In this document: positions 10,626 to 22,380 of the stretch, piece by piece | Layout of the letters: every line of letters begins with the position of its first letter | How positions within the stretch are numbered: position 1 is the stretch's first letter | Assembly: GCA_905250025.1 (NCBI GenBank) | Contig: CAJNOJ010000001.1 | Location: 1,178,001 to 1,242,000 of the forward strand | DNA from: Adineta ricciae | Lineage: Eukaryota > Rotifera > Eurotatoria > Adinetida > Adinetidae | Reading direction: 5' to 3' | DNA length: 64,000 bases | The notes under the pieces: generated by a model | Seen by the model: the letters and a program-made list of their open reading frames with translations, nothing else | Told to the model about the DNA's origin: nothing | The model's database searches: none | Position numbers and translations under genes: made by a program

Positions 10626-11492
10626 CTAATCGGTATGAACATTGTGTCGATAGCTTGAAATACGTGATGAATTGCTTTCTAATCGACTTTGGCTCTTGGT
10701 TCTAGTTGGTTGTTGTTGTCTGACAACGATATCACCGTTAGCTTTCTTGATAACTGTTCGTCGGATGACTTCGCGTTCAGGTGTTGGCATACGATGTCTT
10801 ACTTGACGGTAAATTGGCTCCGGGGTTGGTAATTTAATGACTTGTCGAATAATGCGCGGTTGACGACGACGAAATGTTCCCGGGACAGCATCTACGTATT
10901 CGACGATTTTATTTTGCTGCTGCTGCTGTGGTGGTGGTGGTGGTGGCGGTGCCGGTACTCGACGAGGCTGTACAACGTTTTGTTGACGAAGTGGTAAAGG
11001 CGCCGGTTGAGGATTAATTTGACCCGATGGTGGCTTTGAATAGACAGGTGCTTGTTGAGAATTAATTTGACCCGATGGTGGCTTTGAATAGACAGGTGCT
11101 TGTTGAGAATTAATTTGACCCGATGGTGGCTTTGGATAGACAGGTGCTTGTTGTTGTTGTTGTTGCTGTAATGTGTGATAATTGACTGGTTGTTGTTGTC
11201 TTGGATAAGCTTGTGCTTGTTGTTGTGATTTTGAATAAGCTTGCGCTTGTTGTTGTGCACCAGGGCATGATGGCGCCTGTTGTGGTTGTGGCTGAGGATA
11301 TACTGCTGCTGATTTTTGATAGGATCTTACTGCCTGTGGCGACGAATAAGTTGGATACTGTTGTAGTCCGTAGTAAGGATTAGCCACAGGTGGTGATGGC
11401 TGTGTAGGATAGTTAAAAGGAAATGACGAATAAAAAGACGGTGGCTGTTGAAAACCCATGAATGGCGTATAAGGACTTAGGACAGCGGCCAT
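10626..11492 (-). CDS. Pro/Gln-rich low-complexity protein
   Basis: The frame from the Met at 11492 (MAAVLSPYTPF) encodes 288 aa; it is open for another 35 codons upstream, but that part looks non-coding. The protein is rich in Q, P, Y and S, with polyQ and polyP runs. Three near-identical 16-residue units (QAPVYSKPPSGQINSQ) lie in the middle. The C-terminal third is basic and ordered-looking, with two related motifs (IRQVIKLPTPEPIYRQVR and RMPTPEREVIRRTVIKK). I do not recognise the family. The composition suggests a disordered or structural/secreted protein, but no signal peptide is clear. An upstream exon is possible. Confidence 0.6.
   Translation of the reverse strand: MAAVLSPYTPFMGFQQPPSFYSSFPFNYPTQPSPPVANPYYGLQQYPTYSSPQAVRSYQKSAAVYPQPQPQQAPSCPGAQQQAQAYSKSQQQAQAYPRQQQPVNYHTLQQQQQQQAPVYPKPPSGQINSQQAPVYSKPPSGQINSQQAPVYSKPPSGQINPQPAPLPLRQQNVVQPRRVPAPPPPPPPQQQQQNKIVEYVDAVPGTFRRRQPRIIRQVIKLPTPEPIYRQVRHRMPTPEREVIRRTVIKKANGDIVVRQQQPTRTKSQSRLESNSSRISSYRHNVHTD
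11020..11153. repeat. 48-bp in-frame tandem repeat, about 2.8 copies
   Basis: Units begin at 11020, 11068 and 11116, each starting 'tgacccgatggtggctttg'. Units 1 and 2 are almost identical; unit 3 has a g for a change and runs into a CAA/TTG tract. The 48-bp length keeps the frame of the P/Q-rich protein. Confidence 0.9.
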
Positions 11493-12680
11493 GACAGTTT
11501 GTCTGTATGTGAAATTATTTATGAAAGAACACAATGTAATTTGAAGTTTGCGGTGAGTTATATAGCATGTCTTGTTGGTTAGGACGTAGGAGGACAAAAA
11601 TAATGAAGAAGAAAGAAGAGAGACAGACGGGCCGAGAGAGAACGAGAGAGAAAAAAAGAGTCAAATGCGAAAAGCGAATACAGATTAGATATAAAAGAAA
11701 CGAAGGAAGAAGAAATAATCGATCGATGTTAAGGTATAATTACACACATCAATACCGGGCGCTCAATAAAATATATGTAGAAAAACATCAGAACCCGCGA
11801 CAGATCTTTTCAATGATGAATGATATCTTTGTGCATTTGTGTCAAGTAACTAATATAATTAATGAATATCTGTACACAACAGGTGAGTTACATGTTCCGT
11901 ATGGATTCTTTGATAACATTTCGAAGAAATGAGTAAGCATTTATGCACGTTAAACCGTAACAAACAAAATGCGATGAAATGTGCAACTAAAACATCGAAT
12001 CAAAAACATATTAATCATTTTTCTCTCTAAGACTTCGAGGACAAAAACAAAAAGCTCGTAAACATTGGTCAATGCCAACAAAATATGTTCAATAGGCATC
12101 AAACGATGAAATCAGTTAATCTTCCCATAATTTTTCTCGAATTAGTTCCATGTATACGCGATTGACTTGCATTAGTTATCAATATATTTTACCTTAATTT
12201 ATTTTAATATATACATGTAAACCGACGACTGGATGCGGTAAGAAAAGAAGCATGCAATAGACTTTATTTATTGCACTTTTACATCACCATATGATGAAAT
12301 AAATCATATGCTATTAGACGGATACCGTTCGATGAGCATGAATGAGGCAAAAGCAAAAAATTGATCTTATCATCAAAACGTTATTGCAGTCGTTTATTTC
12401 TCTTTTGAATACGAAAGAGTACGATCGAGATAAAAGGAAGATTATCGCATTGAGAAAATGATTGGATAAATAAATCATGAAGATATGACATTGACATGTT
12501 TTTGATCACAAGTGACAAGTGATAAACTTTGCACCGAAAGGATTCAGATTTTCAAACGAAGTGAACATCATCTAGGACCATAGAATACCATAGGTTATCC
12601 ACAGTATACCTTATCAAAGTTTATCTTTGATTGTAGATGTTGTTGTTTGGAAACAAAAGTAGACCTCTTTCGTAACCGAA
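11493..12680. other. Intergenic
   Basis: About 1.2 kb. The first part is purine-rich (gagagag-type) and creates a long open frame at 11567-11932 with biased K/R/E composition that I do not consider a gene. The rest is AT-rich with no recognised feature. Confidence 0.5.
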
Positions 12681-13268
12681 ATGTTCCTATCAAAGGTTAA
12701 TTTTCATGACTCGCAGTTGCATTTTACATGTGTGATAATCATCCTCTGCCCATTGATATGGAATATTCTCGCGCGATTGTGTCATAAATTGCTACCAAAG
12801 TACACACCGAAGTCTGTTCGATATCTCACATGTTACTTGTTGACAATATGGATATTTTCGTTCTCATCATATCGAGATTATTTAATTCGAAAAACAATTC
12901 AACACCAACCGAAAATCAACGTGCCCAATGAATATTCAGCACTAGTAGAAATCTTCGCGATTGGAATATTTCTTCTCGGGCAATTATTTGTTCTGTCATC
13001 GTTCTACAAACTGGGTATAACAGGAACATTTCTCGGCGATTACTGTGGAATTCTTATGGATGCGCCAGTTACCAGTTTTCCATTCAATGTTTTGAACAAT
13101 CCAATGTACATCGGCTCGACATTATCGTTTCTCGCCATGGCTTTGTACTACTCATCACCAGTGGGTATTCTGTTGACGATTGAAGTCTATATTGTCTACC
13201 AAATTGCATTACAATTCGAAGAACCGTATACAAAATGGATCTATTCACAAAAGAAGAAGACAAAATAG
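12681..13268 (+). CDS. PEMT: Phosphatidylethanolamine N-methyltransferase-like, intronless
   Basis: A single frame of 195 aa with about four membrane helices. The C-terminal half carries the phospholipid-methyltransferase core: YKLGITGTFLGDYCGILMD, then FPFNVLNNPMYIGSTLSFLA and LQFEEPYTKWIYSQKKKTK. These line up with vertebrate PEMT segments 'GITGTYLGDYFGIL' and 'NPMYWGST'. PEMT uses S-adenosylmethionine to convert phosphatidylethanolamine to phosphatidylcholine in the ER membrane. The lysine-rich C-terminus is consistent with ER retention. Length is close to the ~199 aa of vertebrate PEMT. No intron is seen. AATAAA at 13327 fits the 3' end. Confidence 0.85.
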   Translation: MFLSKVNFHDSQLHFTCVIIILCPLIWNILARLCHKLLPKYTPKSVRYLTCYLLTIWIFSFSSYRDYLIRKTIQHQPKINVPNEYSALVEIFAIGIFLLGQLFVLSSFYKLGITGTFLGDYCGILMDAPVTSFPFNVLNNPMYIGSTLSFLAMALYYSSPVGILLTIEVYIVYQIALQFEEPYTKWIYSQKKKTK

Positions 13269-14605
13269 ATTTTTTCGCTGGTATGATCGTTACATTGACA
13301 TTAGAATGTTGTTGTTTTTTTTTTCTAATAAAATAAATTTCGAAAGTACATATTAATGTCCTTATAAACATTGTCTATCGAGAACATATCCAGGGAAATG
13401 TGTTATTTACTAATTTTCTCTATCGAACACGCTGACCGTAAAAAACAATGCGCCATTTCATTGGTAATTATGTACATCTTTATTACTTATTCGGGTACAA
13501 CAGTATCCGAAAACAACAGCTGAATATGAATAGTGTGTCTTTAATAATTAATCAACTTCGATAAGTTAGTCCTTTAGATACACTTCATTTTAACATGACG
13601 AAATACAGAAGTTCAGTCAAACTCTCTCGTACGTTATCACATCGTAACAACAAACATCCAATGTCTATCGCTTCATTTGCTTGATAAGAAAGCTGTCGGA
13701 ATCAAAACAACTTCTTTTGTTTTGATCCGCTTGCCAAAAAACGAAGTCAATCTTATCCGCCAATATCATGTCATTTATCATGGATTCTTCTACGAACATT
13801 GCCGTCGTACCAAAGAACAGAGGTAGACATACGATCCATCATTCGAGTATATATCCAAGTAGAATATGGCCAGTTTTCTGTAGCTATGTAATGACGGTTA
13901 CATCTTGCTTGAAGAAACATCTGGCATGATCGTTTGATCGCAATAATAAATGTGTAACTATAGATGATAATAATCGGTTAAATCATATGGACAATAAGGA
14001 CTAAGATTTCCAATTGAACACAAGACAAGGTCGACTTATTTCTTCCGGATTCATTCGAAATAGCCGATAGATATAACTAGATCGATTTACCGCTCACCTT
14101 AACCTTTTCGCTGCATAAATATAACGAACGAGACGAGCATTTGTTTTTTTGTGACTCGTTGCTAATCATACCTTGAAGCGCACATGTCTATCAATCTGCC
14201 GTTGATAATCACTTTCGCTACTGATAGGTGATACGTCTAATTCGATAATTTTCACTATCCTAGTAAATTAAAACTAGTTATCGCGTACAATGCAGACTAA
14301 TGGGCGGTCGTGCCATTAGAAAAATGAATCGTCGAAGTTGTATTCGGCTCAGTGCTTGTTGCACTTCGTTAGAACTCGTAGTAATTCAAAGTGCGACACG
14401 TTTCTTTTCCGATTGAATGTCGTTTTGCAATCGAGATTTGTATTGACAAATCAGTGGATTCATTAAAAATGATATGATTCTGTCATAACATACTATGATC
14501 ATTAATCCGATCGACAAAGAAGGAGATTATCGAAAGAAAAAGTTCACTGATCATATAATCAGTTAAACTATTGTTTAGTGAACAATCATTTCATACGCAA
14601 CAACA
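13269..14605. other. Intergenic
   Basis: About 1.3 kb of AT-rich sequence. Apart from the AATAAA at 13327 after the PEMT-like gene, nothing is recognised. Confidence 0.5.
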
Positions 14606-14764
14606 ATGGCTAATAGTTCGAGCAACGTCTGGCGTGTTTTTTGGACTCTCATACACGAATGGTTCTGTGCAGCATTCATTCATCTGTATATTATTCATAC
14701 ATTATTAGACGGTCGAAATCATTCTCAAAAACACCATAATGAAGGTAAATTAAATCAAGATTGA
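14606..14764 (+). CDS. Possible 52-aa single-helix protein
   Basis: A short frame opens MANSSSNVWRVFWTLIHEWF and continues with a hydrophobic stretch (CAAFIHLYIIHTLL), then a polar His/Asn-rich tail. It could be a small membrane protein, or a first exon, since a GT follows 'aatgaag' near the end. No family is recognised. Support is limited to composition and a plausible start. Confidence 0.25.
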   Translation: MANSSSNVWRVFWTLIHEWFCAAFIHLYIIHTLLDGRNHSQKHHNEGKLNQD

Positions 14765-15452
14765 CGAATACGTTTCGAGAGTCTCGCGCAATGCGCCGAA
14801 AAAAACAGAGATAGAAAAGAACTGGTGAACAAGTGTGTTTTGGTTTTATTAACCAAAGAGAGTTTATATCAATTTGATCGGAAGTACAATATTTGTAGAC
14901 AGAAGAGATTACTTCGTTCAAGCTACCATATGATTTTACTGTTTATTTATTTGCATTCCAATTCTAATCGTCATCAAAATTTCAAAGAAACAAGACCAAT
15001 TAAGAATATTCAGTAGTTTCCGTATTGGAAATGAGTAATCTAATCCCCCGTTGTATCCATACTTCTGTCGTATGCTGACCGCTTTTCTTTCCCTTCTAGT
15101 TTTTTTCACGAGAGAGAGAGAGAGAGGTCGAATGAGTAATGACTATGGTATATTCTATTTCTCGCTTTTCTCGTTTCTTCTCTCTCACTCTCTCTTCCCT
15201 GTATATCCAATGATTAGTAGGGATACTCATTGTTTATACGTGCATGAAGCAAAGCGGGCACCATTTTTTTCTATTTCTCTATACATTTGGGCGTAGGTTA
15301 GAGAGAAGTTGTAGAAGAAAAGGAAAAAAAGCAAACGCGTACAGAAGATAAATATCTTGGATAATACATATATATGTACAACTCTCCGTGCTGAGATTCG
15401 TCGGAACAGACAGCAACATTTTATTATTGACAGAAAACCGTGTGAATAAATA
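14765..15452. other. Intergenic, simple-sequence rich
   Basis: Contains a short (ag)n run near 15110-15126 and pyrimidine-rich stretches. It probably includes the promoter and 5' UTR of the LIM-domain gene. An AG acceptor-like site 21 bp before its start ('attattgacag') could be a leader splice site. Confidence 0.4.
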
Positions 15453-18400
15453 ATGTCAGATTTTCATGAAGAGCCATGTATGTACACGATCGATGGTTTT
15501 GATTTGAGATTTTTTTTTCTATTATAGCAATTGATGATGGTAATGAGTCAGAAGATGCATTGGAACGACTACGGAATATTACAGAAATGTTTAGTGCAAA
15601 GTCGGCTAAAGACGAGAAACAACAACAGTTGAGTAAAGTGGAGAAATTTGTACCAAGTGAAAAGATCAAAAATACCTTTCAAAAGTAAATTATCTTCATG
15701 ATTCTACGAATCAATACACTTTAGTATTTCAATAACTAGATTCGAAGATATCGGAGCATCCAATGGTCATTTTCAAAGAGATGATGACGATGAAGATGAG
15801 AATGATAATGACGATGAAGGAATCCGGCCAAATGGCGTTATTCGTTCTGCACGCATAAAAAAAGCCTCCAAAGAACACGTAAAAACTCGACTGATGTTCT
15901 TGATTATTTCTGACATTGGCTTTATTTAGGTTCCTTATCATGAAATGGCGGAGGTGAAAGATAAATTTGAAAAAGGTTTAGTGGATGTCAATAAGCCTCG
16001 TGCGGAAAAACGCTTAGACTTTCGCATACAAAGTGGATTGACATCATCGAAGAAGCAAGCTTTTGAGCAGGGAGAATTTGAGCAAGAAGTTGAATCACAT
16101 GTAAACAAAATTCAGATTGAAACTGATCTGGTTGCCGGTTTAACATCATCAAAAAAGCAAGCATTCGAACAACAACAACAACAACAACATATGGAGAATG
16201 ACGCAAATCAGATGAATAGAACGATCATCATGGAACGTGATGCATTAATTGGTGTAGCAATGGAGAAAAAAGCAAAATTCGAAAGTGGGGAGTTAGCAGC
16301 TGATCGACCGAAGATCTCCGGACGTCCAGACGAAATCGAAACCATCGTTGGATCAGGTCTTGCACAAGCGAAACGCTCAGAAATCTTATCAAAGATCGAA
16401 AATGAACAACAAGTTCAACGTTCTACCGATCGTGTTATTGATATCGATACAGAACAAGGTTTAGCTATTGCTCGACGCGAGCAATTAGCATCATTAGCTA
16501 ATAGTGAATTCAAATCGACAGAGAAACATATTGACGTAACTGCAGGATTGGCAACAGCAATTAAAGAACAATATATAGCTGATGCAAGTAAAGTAGCAGC
16601 TACGGTAACAAAAGCACCTGTTGTCACGAACGATATCGAAAGTGGCTTGGCAAAAAATCGAGCGATAGTATTTGAAAAACCCGATGAAACTACAGTGAGT
16701 TCTTTTGAAAAAAAAGCAGTGTGCGCATCTGGAGATTTTTTTAAGGTTAGACGAACAGTGGATATCGATAGTGAACTTCGCGAGCGTGGCGTTGCGAAAG
16801 AGCGTGTAGCAATGTTTAAAAATCTAGAAAATGGTAGCCAATCATCAACAAACGGTGGTTCTGGCGATACGAAGATTCGTGTTGACGTAAGTTTCGACGA
16901 TCTCTTCTTTTCGATTAGCTTTTGATGATAAGACGATTGTCTGGTAAAATTTTCAATGATTATCCATATACAGGGCTTTCGATGGCACGTGAAGACGTGT
17001 CAGTTACTCAACGGTTCGACGCTAAAACGAAAACATCAGGTTTCTATCATCTCATCTATAAGATAGAACTTCTTCTTGATTCACATTTAATGGGCTTGTT
17101 CGATACTAATTCATTAACAAACTTCTTTCTTATTCTATTTTAGCGTGTCGATTTTTCTGACACGCTGATCAATATGAGTGTGAGATTGAAAATAAAATCG
17201 ACAAGTTTGGATATACCCAACGTTCCAGTGACATCAGATGAAGTATATTGAACACATTTTTCTCCTGATAATGTTTGTTCATACCTTCTTTCATTTGACT
17301 ATGCTCAACTGTCAAGCATACATCGAATGTCTGCTTCTTCTTTTTCCCACGAGCCTTTTTCTGATGCACTGCTGCAAAACCTTAACAACTGTTCTTGATT
17401 ATAAATTCCAATGCGATGCTTTCATACCTTTTCACAAAGCGCACCACATGTGTACCTCCTCTCTCGATATCATTTGACATGACATTGACAACAGCATGAA
17501 TAATTCAAGTTATTTTCTTTTTCATAGGTTATGTAAATAAGAGATTTTATTGACTTATTAAACACTCCGAAAGGTTTCGAATAGTTAGTCGCATTGATGT
17601 GAGATAATCGCTATCTCAGTAGATAATACATCTACGATTTGAGCGGTTATTATAATTTTCTTTTTCCGTTGGAGATGAAGTTCATTCTGGTATTGTCTAA
17701 TTTTTTAAAGCATCATGACATAGGGAGTTTAAGTTATGTAAGAATCATGACCTTCAATCGGTAAGCATGCGAGTGCATGTATACACGTTCATATATCATT
17801 TTCTCTTTCTACTTAACCCTAAAAAAATCAAGTTAGTCAAGAGAAATGTCTTGTCCGTTCTGTCATTTCTAAGAAAAGAGAAAGTGATGACATAGACAGA
17901 AGGAGAAGAGATACACTCTCATAGATCGAAGAAAAAATTTCTGACTATACGCATATGCACATGTCATACATACATTTTGTAAGTAGACGATAACGTTCGC
18001 TTAACTTCTTCTACTAACAATAAACATGGTGTGTGAAATTTGTCCGTGTTCATTTTCTTGCTGTTCATCATCGTTTTCTTCGATTGATTAGGAACACGGC
18101 AATGTCGTACGTGAAAGTGATAAATGTGAAGAAATTTACTTTGAAAAAGGTCAAACAAAACAGTTAGTCGAACAATGGAAAACGAAACAAAATTCACCCG
18201 ATCGTGAAACATCTGAACCGCCAACTATATCTGATACAGAAATCGTCCAACAAGGTAAAACTTGATCCTGACCTTCTTCTCTTTTTCATTAGCGTTTCGT
18301 CCAGGTAAAGCGAAACATCTTGTTCAAATGTGGAAATCTATCGATAAAGAAAATACTCCACCACCTGAGCGACGTGGGCTACGTGCGTTCACTCCCCCAG

Positions 18401-20098
18401 CTGATAACGAACGGCGTTTACCGCCACCTTCGGATAATGTAAGTGATCATGATTTGTAAAATCTGAACTCTATCATACTTGCAATGTTTCCAGGAAGAAA
18501 CCGATTCTCATACACTCAATTGTACGGATGACAAAGCCAGTATTGAATCGGGTTATGCCAAAGCTGTTCGCGAAAGGTATACACACATTCGATTGTTCGA
18601 GACATATCTCTTCTTATTTGCATGTCTTGTGCTATAGTAGAAGGGAGATGAATATCGGATTTCAGAATATCCTTTCTATCACTCGGACTATACATACTAA
18701 CGATGATGAGTATGTTGCTCGTGCTTCTTCTTCTCCTTCTCCTCGTTTCAAAGTGCATTTTACACAGTTGAAAGACACGATACTTTTCTATTCTTAGATT
18801 TTTACAAAATGCTGAACAGAATAACACAATTAGTAAAAGAAAGACACTTAAACAAATTACACCACCACCCGAATCACCAAGTGCCCAACGGAGGTGAACT
18901 ATTTGACTTAAAGTCATATTCGAAATTTCCTCTTGAAAATTTAGAAAATCATCAGCATCACCGACTGATGGTGTGAGCACGACAGATTCTTCGAACAATA
19001 CTGAAGAAATCATCTCAATCAAAGGTCAAACAAAGTCGCTGAAAAGTCGTTTCATTGAACTTGAACAAGATGCGATGAAAGTCGAAACAGCATCATCAAA
19101 AATTAAATACGTACCAAAACGTTTCGTGGTATGTTCATTCGTCAACCTAACTCATTCCGGAAGCTAATCTGCATTTGTTTTTAATTACCTTCACCCTTAT
19201 CTGATGATATTTCATCTCTTGTCTGCATCTTCTTGTTGGACAAGAATAGACTAATTGCTAAAAAAAAGCCGTTGATTCAAAGTATAATGTCAATTTTCTT
19301 CTGTCGAGTGCAGACAATGCGCATACTTGATCTTCGTATCCAGTCAGTCTAATCGAGCATTGTTTTGCTTGAGTTAAACATATGTAGAGATTTTCCCTGA
19401 AGAGTATTAATTTATCTTTATTATTCTTGACAATCAAGAGTAAATATACATGAAGTGTTTATCCGAACAAAACAAAACAAAAACAAACCATATTGTCTTT
19501 CATATTCATGTAGAACACTCCTGCACCTAAACAATTACCAAGCGACGCTATCACGGATCCAACAAAATGTTCGGCATGTAACAAAACAGTCTATGCAATG
19601 GAGAAGGTAGGCGACTTCTTTGATAGACCTTCACAGAAAGAACAATGGATCATCAATTTAGATTGAAGCAGATAAGAAAGTGTATCACAAATCATGTTTT
19701 AAATGTATGCATTGCAAATCGATTCTAAAGTGAGTATTCAGCTGGAATCATCTACATTTGTTGTCTTCTTTTAGAAAATAAATACTTCAATTTCGCAATC
19801 ATTTCTAGTAGGATTTTGCGTTCTTCTCTCTATTCTCTTTGCTGTGCGATTGTTTGACAAGCATGTCTATGGGAACGAATTCAAGATTACCTCTTCACTG
19901 TTCAGTTGTTTATCGAGATTTCTATTTTCTAGACTTGGTAATTATACAGCAAACGACGGACAGATTTATTGCAAACCTCATTTTCTTCAATTATTCGCGA
20001 TCAAAGGAAACTATTCCGAAGGCTTTGGTCTAAACGATCACAAAACACGATGGTCAGCAACAAATGGTCCAGAATCGACATCGTTCACTGAAAATTGA
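15453..20098 (+). CDS. LIMA1: LIM-domain actin-binding protein, EPLIN/LIMA1-like
   Basis: At least 13 exons. Exons 15453-15477, 15528-15684, 15740-15878 and 15930 to about 16884 join in frame and start MSDFHEEPSIDDGNESED. An acidic stretch is followed by repeated motifs of the form 'GLTSSKKQAFEQ', 'GVAMEKKAKFESGE', 'GVAKERVAMFKNLENG', resembling the F-x-x-G/E repeats of EPLIN/Xin-type actin binders. Later exons (18092-19130) are proline/Ser-rich. The last exons (about 19515-20098) form one LIM domain: CSACNKTVYAMEK, HKSCFKCMHC, YCKPHFLQLF, then KGNYSEGFG, as in LIMA1. EPLIN bundles actin and links it to junctions. An intron near 17222-18091 is ~870 bp, large for this locus. Exon joins around 16885-17220 are uncertain. 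AATAAA lies at 20261. Confidence 0.8.
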
Positions 20099-20431
20099 AG
20101 TCTTTCTACTGCTTCGTATGCGTAATTATTGAAAAATCTTAAGTTTTCTTTTTGTTGTATAATCATTTTCTGTTTAAATGATTGCGAAATTTATACATAT
20201 ATATATCCCATTCTTAATCTTCAGTGTGCTATTGTCTGATGTTTCTTGTCTTGTAATACAAATAAAATAATTCTTTCTTGATTCTCATCTCTAAACACAC
20301 GCATACGATTGTTCATGTCCGCCATCTATCCGATCGTATTGGATTGTTCTCAACGAGTGATGATTCATCAAAGTTTTACTCTTCGATAGTTAGTTTGGTA
20401 TATTTTAGACAACGTAAAAATCGATTGTAAG
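20099..20431. other. Intergenic between LIMA1-like and WDR46
   Basis: Contains AATAAA at 20261-20266. A 'tattttag' acceptor-like site lies about 24 bp before the WDR46 start. Confidence 0.4.
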
Positions 20432-22257
20432 ATGGCTACACGTCGTACGAAGAAGTGGCTTCATGTCAAGGAACGTAAATCAAAGTTTGCCACACGTCAA
20501 GCAACGCGTTCGGAAATTTTGCACGTAGAAGAAGAAGGGTAAAATTGAAAATTGAATAGTATTTTTCTGAAATTTTATCAAAATATCTAGCTACATTGCT
20601 CCAGATACCGTTGACAATGAAGATGAACGGATTGTTGATTTAACTCAAGCAGATATAAAATCATCCGTGGACATTTTCAGTGCACAAAAACGTTTTGATC
20701 TTCAGCTTCCATTGTATGGCCCTTATCATATTGATTATACACGAAATGGACGGTTAGTGTGCTTAGAAACTAATATAGATTGTAATTAAGCTTTTTCGTG
20801 ATTTTAGACACTTGTTACTCGGTGGCCGTAAGGGTCATGTGGCAGCATTTGATTGGCAAACAAAGAAATTACATTGCGAATTGAACGTCATGGAACAAAT
20901 CAATGATGTGAAGTAAAGAGAATTGAAATGCTTTCTGTTCATCGATAAAAATCTCTTTCTTCGTTGTTTACTAGATGGTTACATATTGAAACTATGTATG
21001 CTGTTGCCCAACGACAATGGACTTATATTTACGATAATCAAGGTGTAGAAGTCCATTGTCTTAAAGCGCTCGATCGTTCGTTACATTTGGAATTTCTTCC
21101 GTATCATTTCTTACTCGCTGCTACAGTAAGTGACAAAGATTCGATTAAATTTCTTCTCTCTTGACGAAAATGCATTCAGAATGAAGCAGGATATCTGTCG
21201 TACATTGATGTGTCGATTGGTAAAAAAGTTGCTGCTTATAACACAAGAATAGCGAACGGAAATGGCAAATGTGGTACATCAGTCATGTGTCAGAATCCAT
21301 CGAATGCAATGATTGGTCTGGGTCATGCCGGTGGCGTTGTCACATTCTGGTCGCCAAATCAACGAGAGCCAGTAGTTAAAATGTTAGCGCATAAATCAAC
21401 AATAAGATCAGTAGCAGTCGAACGTACTGGAACGTAAGAGAAATAAAGAAAGAAATTTGACAAAAACAAAATCAAATCTTTCTTGGGTTTAGTTATATGG
21501 CAACAAGTGGCGTGGATGCTAAATTAAAGATATGGGATCTACGAACTTATAAATGCGTAAACGAATACCGTACAGCGTCGACTGGCGCATCAGCATTAAC
21601 ATTCAGTCAGAAAAATCTTCTTGCTGCTAGTTACCGAGATATTGTCGAGGTACAACAGAAATTTTCTATCACACTCGAACTAAATCTTTCTTTCCATAGA
21701 TATACAAAGATCTCTATGATGAAGAATCATCATCAACTGAACTACCTCGTTATCTTGTTCATCAATGTCCCAATGGTTCGTCCATTGCATCGATCGCGTT
21801 TTGTCCGTACGAAGACGTGCTCGGCGTTGGTCATGATCGTGGATTTGTCTCATTACTTGTGCCTGGTGCTGGCGAGCCCAATTTCGATGCTCTAGAAGCA
21901 AATCCATATCAAACGAAGAAACAACGTAAACACGCCGAAGTTAAACAACTACTCGATAAGGTAACAGGAACAATAGTTTTCTTTCGCTCATGAATTTCTT
22001 CATTGTAGATTCAACCTGATATGATTACATTGGATAATTCTGTATTGAGCGAAATCGATCGAAAAGCATTCGTTCGAAAACAAGACGAAAAACAGAAAGA
22101 ATTCAATTTTGTAAAACCAAAAGAGTTGATTGCTAAAGCTGAGAAGAAGAAAGGCAAGATTGGCAAACGATTAGCACGCAAAAGTCAAATTCACGATGCT
22201 AAACTTAAAGAATTTCTTCAACAAAAACAACTGAAACGTCAGAAAACGAAAAAATAA
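20432..22257 (+). CDS. WDR46: WD40 nucleolar protein WDR46/UTP7 (BING4)
   Basis: Eight or nine exons with ~45-60-bp introns. The protein begins [19 protein letters not shown] and carries WD-type blades: [51 protein letters not shown], and the BING4 C-terminal region [39 protein letters not shown]. It ends in a Lys-rich coiled tail. In yeast Utp7 is part of the small-subunit processome that processes 18S pre-rRNA in the nucleolus. The ATG follows an AG-rich acceptor-like leader. The stop at 22257 is followed by AATAAA at 22297 and the MUL1 start only 123 bp later on the same strand, suggesting co-transcription. Confidence 0.85.
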
Positions 22258-22380
22258 TACCTGTGCTTGTTTTCTTTTGTTTTGTTATCTGTTTTGAATA
22301 AAAATTAGAACAATACAACTGACTCGTTATATTTTGTACTGTAACACCAACAAAGTTTTCTCTCTGTATATTTGCAGACA

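Noticed and set aside
11567-11932. 121-codon plus-strand open frame
   Set aside because: Its K/R/E-rich composition follows from a purine-rich repeat (gagagag) region; no motif and no similarity recognised.
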